64,000 nucleotides of DNA, taken from NCBI GenBank assembly GCA_013180625.2, contig SNVD02014651.1, forward strand, positions 124,001-188,000, read 5' to 3'. This document shows positions 59,306-64,000 of the stretch, piece by piece (position 1 is the first letter of the stretch; each line of letters opens with the position of its first letter). Origin of the DNA: Boswellia sacra (lineage: Eukaryota > Streptophyta > Magnoliopsida > Sapindales > Burseraceae). Both the position numbers and the translations under genes were made by a program. The notes under the pieces were generated by a model, which worked only from the letters and a program-made list of their open reading frames with translations, did not search any database and was not told where the DNA came from.

Positions 59306-60552
59306 AATTCTTTACAACACAACAAATCCAAATAGACAAATACCATAAAAACTCTATCCTACAGTCGGTGCACATATAACCAATCAATTATATGATGTAT
59401 GAATAACATACTTGTTGATTTTGCAATACTTGATTGATTTACGACATATAGTAATATAGTACTTGTTAAAAAATAAATCCTAAATACCGCAACATTATAT
59501 TTTTTTGCTTTCCAAGATTTTTCAACATATAGTTTTTGTAATATTAATATATGCATTATACTTGATAAAGGTTTAGTGCCAAGTTAGATAATTTATAAAT
59601 TGGATACAATTCTTTACGTTTAAAAATTAGAGATATGAACATAAATTTAATAAAATCTATATGATTAAAATATTTTTAAAAATAATTTTTATACTATATC
59701 CTAGAATATAATAAAAACTTTGAAATAAAAGACGATTTCTCTACTTTCATAAGTTTTAACATAAAATAATTTTTTACGTATTATATTAAATTTGTACTAT
59801 TTTTCTTCTATCCTTAGCTCCCGCATACTCATGGATGATTCTTTATTATCAGACTCTCTAACAAGCTGTCGTTCTAAGTAACAGGAGCCCTATAATAACT
59901 ATAAGAGATCATAATTAGGGACATCTTACAAAATTCGATTCAATGTTACATCGCCAAGATCGGTAGTTACATTTTTGCAAAACTACGCAAAATGGGCCAA
60001 TTCTAAAAAACTGTGGAATGAATTGAGATTAGCGGCCCGGAACTTTGGTCCCACCATGAATATCTAAAGAGCCCAAAACCTAATTCCTTTACGGCTCCTA
60101 ACTCAATGTGAGATACTCAATCAAAAACTCGACTAGGTAAGAGGCGAAAGTAAACAAATTTTAATCAAAGATCAAACAAAGGTCACAGTTCATGTAATCT
60201 TAAAAAACTAAAGCAAATTTCAAATTATCAGTACATCGAAATTCTTGAAAAGGAAAACTTACAACAGATAAATTTAGGAAATTTTGATGATGAACTATTT
60301 TGACCAATCCAAGGAGATTGGCTAATAGATTGGAAACCCTGCTCTATTTGGCAAGGGAAACTTTTCTTAAACATTATGGTAAGTTTGGATATGGCTTGAT
60401 AATTTTATCGGATCAAACAGATTCTCTGATTCTCCAAAAGCTCTTATTAATTTTTTCTTTTTTCCTAGAAAGGAAAAAAAAAATCCTGGGCAAGGGAATG
60501 ATAAAAAGACATACAGCTATGCGTAATACGTACGTATATAATTAATGGAATG
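59306..60552. other. AT-rich non-coding stretch, nothing recognised
   Basis: No supported gene or element ends were seen downstream of the receptor-kinase fragment. Confidence 0.5.
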
Positions 60553-61187
60553 CTACTTATAAAGTTGGTTCAAAATCTCTAGCACACTATTCGTCGTTGG
60601 CCTTGCTTCAGGCCAGACGCTAACACAAGAAATAGCAATCTCAAGTGCTCCAAGCATCAGGCTTTTGGCAGCAGGTGACGTCGTGCTAATATGAATATCA
60701 GGGTTGCGATCCCTTTCTTCTTCATGTTCCGACTTTTGCAATGCCCACTCGGCTAACTCGTTACCCTCACTCACTGGAGCCTTTCCCGTCAACAACTCCG
60801 GGAGAACAACCCCCAAGCTGTAAACATTCCCGGCCCTCATCGAGTAAGCATACTCTGCAAACACGGTTATTTACAAATTCTAATCTTTATATAATGATTA
60901 TAAGATCAGGAGACATAGTTTACCTGAAGGAGTATAGCCAAAAGGACCAGGGACTCTTGAAAGGCTTTCAGTTTTCATTAAGCGATCAATCACTTTGCGG
61001 AGTTCAATGTCCCCAACTTCCGGCTCTTTCGTTGACTTAAGCATGATGTTCCAGATTGAGAGATCAAGGAGGATAATTGGACAGGAGCTGCATCCATGTA
61101 GAAAAACGAGACCCTGAGCTACTCCTAGTGCTATAGCGCAACGGCTTTCCCAATCCAAAGCAGTTACGAAGTTGCCGTAAAGCAGTC
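60553..61187 (-). pseudogene. LRR receptor-like kinase 3' fragment (PXC3-like)
   Basis: C-terminal half of a plasma-membrane receptor-kinase domain, resembling PXC3 (At2g41820-type). Exon 61187-60924 reads LLYGNFVTALDWESRCAIAL, GVAQGLVFLHGC, the catalytic-loop equivalent LDLSIWNIML, VGDIEL, and GPFGYTPS. A GT-AG intron (60923-60855) joins in phase to EYAYSMR, GNVYSLGVVLPELLTGKAPV, ISCVSVWPEARPTTNSVLEI and the stop at 60553. LRRs, transmembrane segment, glycine loop and the ATP-binding Lys are missing, and a stop lies directly upstream of LLYGN. The retained intron means a DNA-level fragment, not a retrocopy. The region is short compared with family members of about 900 residues. Confidence 0.82.
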
Positions 61188-62166
61188 AAATGAACAATTT
61201 CTACTTGGTTGATTTGGGTTATGTATTCTTTTGAAAAATAATTAATTTTTATTAAATAAATAAATAAATTATTAAAGAAGTTCATTATGTACATTGTTTA
61301 GTCGAATGGTAGTTTTGAATTTAAATTATTTTTAACGTATTTTTCTGTAGATTTAGTATTTTAGGGATAGTTTTTTATCTCACTTGAAATTTAACAAAAC
61401 ATGCTAATTTTGATTGATGACATAAAAGTTTTTAGGATTTTTAGAACTGTGAGATTTCATGTGAGATTTCATGTGAGATTTCGATATACCACAACTGAAG
61501 TGTGTGAAATTAGCATTTGTTAATAAATTACTTATTTATTGAACACAACATACAGTAGCTTGTTTACTAAAAAAGTTTTTATACCAATAACAGCGTCAAC
61601 ATTCTGGTCATAATTCCGACCAAGGTAAACAATTGCATATTCTTCAGTTCTAGAGACAACCCATTTGTCAGCATTATTTTATTGTACCCATTAACCTCTT
61701 GCTCTTTTCATGATGGAAGGTACATTAATACGCATATATTTTAACTTATTTTATCGAGCAATATAGTTGTTTCTAATATCAATACGATTCAATGTCACGT
61801 GTTATAAATTCAGAGTTAAAATAATTCTGTGAAATGTTTCATCGTTTTGAGAATGCTTTTCAAGAAAATAATTTCTAAAAAGATAGAAAAATAATTCAGT
61901 GACCTTTTTGGGGGTTTACAAAGCTCATTTCTAAGTGGTGTTTTTCACTTTCCTCCTTAGGTTTCAATTAATATAGCATGAAATTGAGGATTTCATCTTT
62001 AATTTCCAACTATAGATAAAAGCCGTTACCGTTTAAAGTTTAAGCAACTTATTGAAGTTTGGGAAACTTGCTTGTGTAGATTTTATTTCAGTACTTCTAA
62101 AATGGTCTTGACTTGTAGCCTCTTAGTTGATAATATTTTTGTTTGTTTCCACAAATAATTTAGAAA
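61188..62166. other. AT-rich non-coding stretch upstream of the kinase fragment
   Basis: I looked for further kinase or LRR coding sequence continuing the fragment and saw none. Confidence 0.5.
61448..61483. repeat. 12-bp unit repeated three times
   Basis: tgtgagatttca occurs three times head to tail, the last ending in g. Confidence 0.9.
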
Positions 62167-62175
62167 AAAATATTA

Positions 62176-62870
62176 TAGTAGTTCTAATTAGTCTCTACTT
62201 TCATCTCATTAAACCTCACTTCTAATTTGGTTTAGGTATAATTGTAAACTTTAAAATAACTCTTTTTAATCAGTTATTCACTGCAAAGTATTAAAATTTA
62301 AATTACTTTATACATATTTCTCCAAATAATAAAATCTTAACTAAATATATATATTTTTTAATATTGTAACTTCACAAATGCATCTGAATGGCAGCTCCAT
62401 TCATTTTGGTTTAGTTTCTTGAAATATACCGTTCATGATTACTCATTTGCCAGGAGAACTATAAATTCACACTGGAAACAAAGACTTTTTTGAATCTACA
62501 AACATGGTGTAGAATATCAAACATATGGGGTTTCCTTGTACATTAACGGGCAATCTAGTTTCTAGGCACAGAAAAACCAGTAATGAGAGGAAATGGAGTT
62601 CTCTCTCCCTAGGCACAGAAAAATTCAGTTCAGGATACTGAGAAAGGAAGGGAATGAAGTTTGTGGAGAGAAAATGGGGGAAAATTAGAAATATAAGATA
62701 AAGTTGAGCAGTGAAGCAAAAGTTTTCTTTGAAAAAGTAAGAGTTTTATTAACTGTACCCACTTAAGCTATTAAGCAACATATTTATCAATTATTATTAC
62801 AATTCTACCCTTATTTAATTTTTAAATAGTGTCTCGTGGGATTAAAAGTAAGAGCTAAATTGAATCACTC
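62176..62870. mobile_element. Mutator-type non-autonomous element E3, 695 bp, perfect 9-bp TSD
   Basis: The left end TAGTAGTTCTAATTAGTCTC and inverted right end GAGTGATTCAATTTAGCTCT extend into the shared CTACTTT/CTTACTTT...CTCAT part of the E family. Perfect direct repeats AAAATATTA lie at 62167-62175 and 62871-62879. No cargo gene was recognised. Confidence 0.87.
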
Positions 62871-62879
62871 AAAATATTA

Positions 62880-64000
62880 TTCTAATATGCATATTTTTTA
62901 TTTCGCAGTCTTCAAACGATCTAAAGGATCTAATAACAATAATTTTTGCCTTCTACATTGACGGCCCTACACTTGGGCCAGAAGAGCCTAGACCCTCTAC
63001 GCTAAAGAGTGCATGCTTAATTGTCAGAAAAAAAAAAAAATCTTATAAAAAAAATATTCAAATGTTGATTATATTATGATTGCCAATATTAAAATATTGA
63101 CCCCTACAAACTAAAAGGTAGACAATTAGCTTCTATATATGATTCTGCATATTAATCCTCTAAATTTTTCATATCTTTTTAAAGAGTCACATTTATGATT
63201 TATATTATGATTATCTTTTATTTTTTATTTTTTATTATTTTTATTATCATACTTACAAACAAAACTTAACTTTTTTTATATTCAAACTTCCTTTTCTTGA
63301 CTTCCATAAATTTTTACTTACAAAATCTATTTTTTCACTTTTTTATCATGATTTTTTTTCTTCAATATATAAAATATGTAAAATCTACAACGAATTTTCC
63401 ATCAAAATTCGAGAAGTTATAATGAATTCTCAGGAACTACATTTTAAGATAATAAGAGTTTGAGATTTTAAACTATAGACTTCAGTAAACTTTTCTCATA
63501 TATATCATTTTAGTAACATATTTATTCATTTTTCTTTCGTTGATTTAGGTTAATTTATATATAATCATTTTAGTACTTCATTTTCAAAATTTAAATAAAA
63601 TTTTTTGTTTGATCAATGTTTGTAACCTTAAATAGCAACCAATCGTAGTTAAACTTATAATAAAGTTTTATATTTTGAACCCCCCGGTCAAAAAACAAAC
63701 GTGCATTCAGCCAAACTATGTATCAAACCTTAAACCTTAGGCAAAATTAAGTGATCATAGATGATCTTGATCCAAAACGATTACGTAATAATCATAATAT
63801 TAAACAAGATGTGGATTATCACTTACAATCTAAAATGTTAAAATCCATATAAAGCATGTAATTAGTTAAGTTAAGAATAAGCCTCCTTTTGAAGAACATG
63901 AAATTTCACCCCCTCTTTGAGCAAGACTGGGTCTGGGGATCAGCTTCACTTTCTAAGAGAGGAAAACATTTTAACAAGAGATTGTGATATTGACTATTAC
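62880..64000. other. AT-rich stretch to the right edge; possible minus-strand terminal exon at the end
   Basis: Mostly non-coding. On the minus strand an acceptor-like CTCTCTTAG at 63953 is followed by a short open stretch (SEADPQTQSCSKRG and a stop at 63906) that could be the last exon of a gene lying off the right edge. This is too short to be sure. Confidence 0.3.

Noticed and set aside
1..64000. CRISPR array, rRNA or tRNA genes, bacterial operons, viral genes
   Set aside because: None seen on either strand. The spaced repeats present are tandem arrays or LTRs without CRISPR spacing, and the reverse-transcriptase genes all belong to plant copia elements.

Overview
This is nuclear DNA from a flowering plant, most likely a eudicot. 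It is very AT-rich, has GT-AG introns, and is full of plant-type transposable elements (copia LTR retrotransposons with an initiator-tRNA-Met primer site, Mutator-type MITEs with 9-bp target duplications, a TRIM, LTR remnants). I cannot name the species. No bacterial, organellar, rRNA, tRNA or CRISPR features were seen.

Layout. 1-6.8 kb (minus): the first seven coding exons of an NAD(H) kinase 1 gene (NADK1), including a 4.5-kb third intron; the catalytic C-terminal half lies off the left edge. This is the only gene in the window that looks intact. 7.8-8.1 kb: a 300-bp TRIM with its target duplication. 8.1-12.8 kb: AT-rich non-coding DNA, part of which is a diverged duplicate of 24.3-25.0 kb and is interrupted by a MITE. 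12.9-15.65 kb: two Mutator-type non-autonomous elements that each carry a coding-like segment. 15.75-23.96 kb (minus): Copia-1, a decayed SIRE-like copia element with both LTRs. 25.07-26.39 kb (plus): a related solo LTR swollen by a GTGTCGAG minisatellite. 26.7-33.7 kb: a fold-back MITE, AT arrays, gypsy-like LTR debris and two tandem arrays (about 157-bp and about 265-bp periods). 38.3-40.3 kb: a gypsy-type LTR remnant and a truncated RE1-like copia gag. 40.5-43.4 kb (plus): a CC-NBS-LRR disease-resistance pseudogene with many lesions and a MITE in its LRR region; a second LRR scrap lies at 44.6-44.8 kb. 47.3-57.2 kb (minus): Copia-2, the sister of Copia-1, which keeps a long third ORF between pol and the 3' LTR. 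57.6-59.3 kb: a copia LTR with a collapsed interior and a GC-rich fold-back sequence. 60.55-61.2 kb (minus): the 3' end of an LRR receptor-kinase gene (PXC3-like) as a fragment. 62.2-62.9 kb: another Mutator-type MITE.

The genes do not form a pathway. The window is one housekeeping gene at the edge of a repeat-rich block holding dead resistance-gene and receptor-kinase fragments. The most interesting items are the third ORF of the Copia-1/Copia-2 family with its extra polypurine tracts, the minisatellite-expanded solo LTR, the Mutator-type elements carrying coding-like cargo, and the two tandem arrays.
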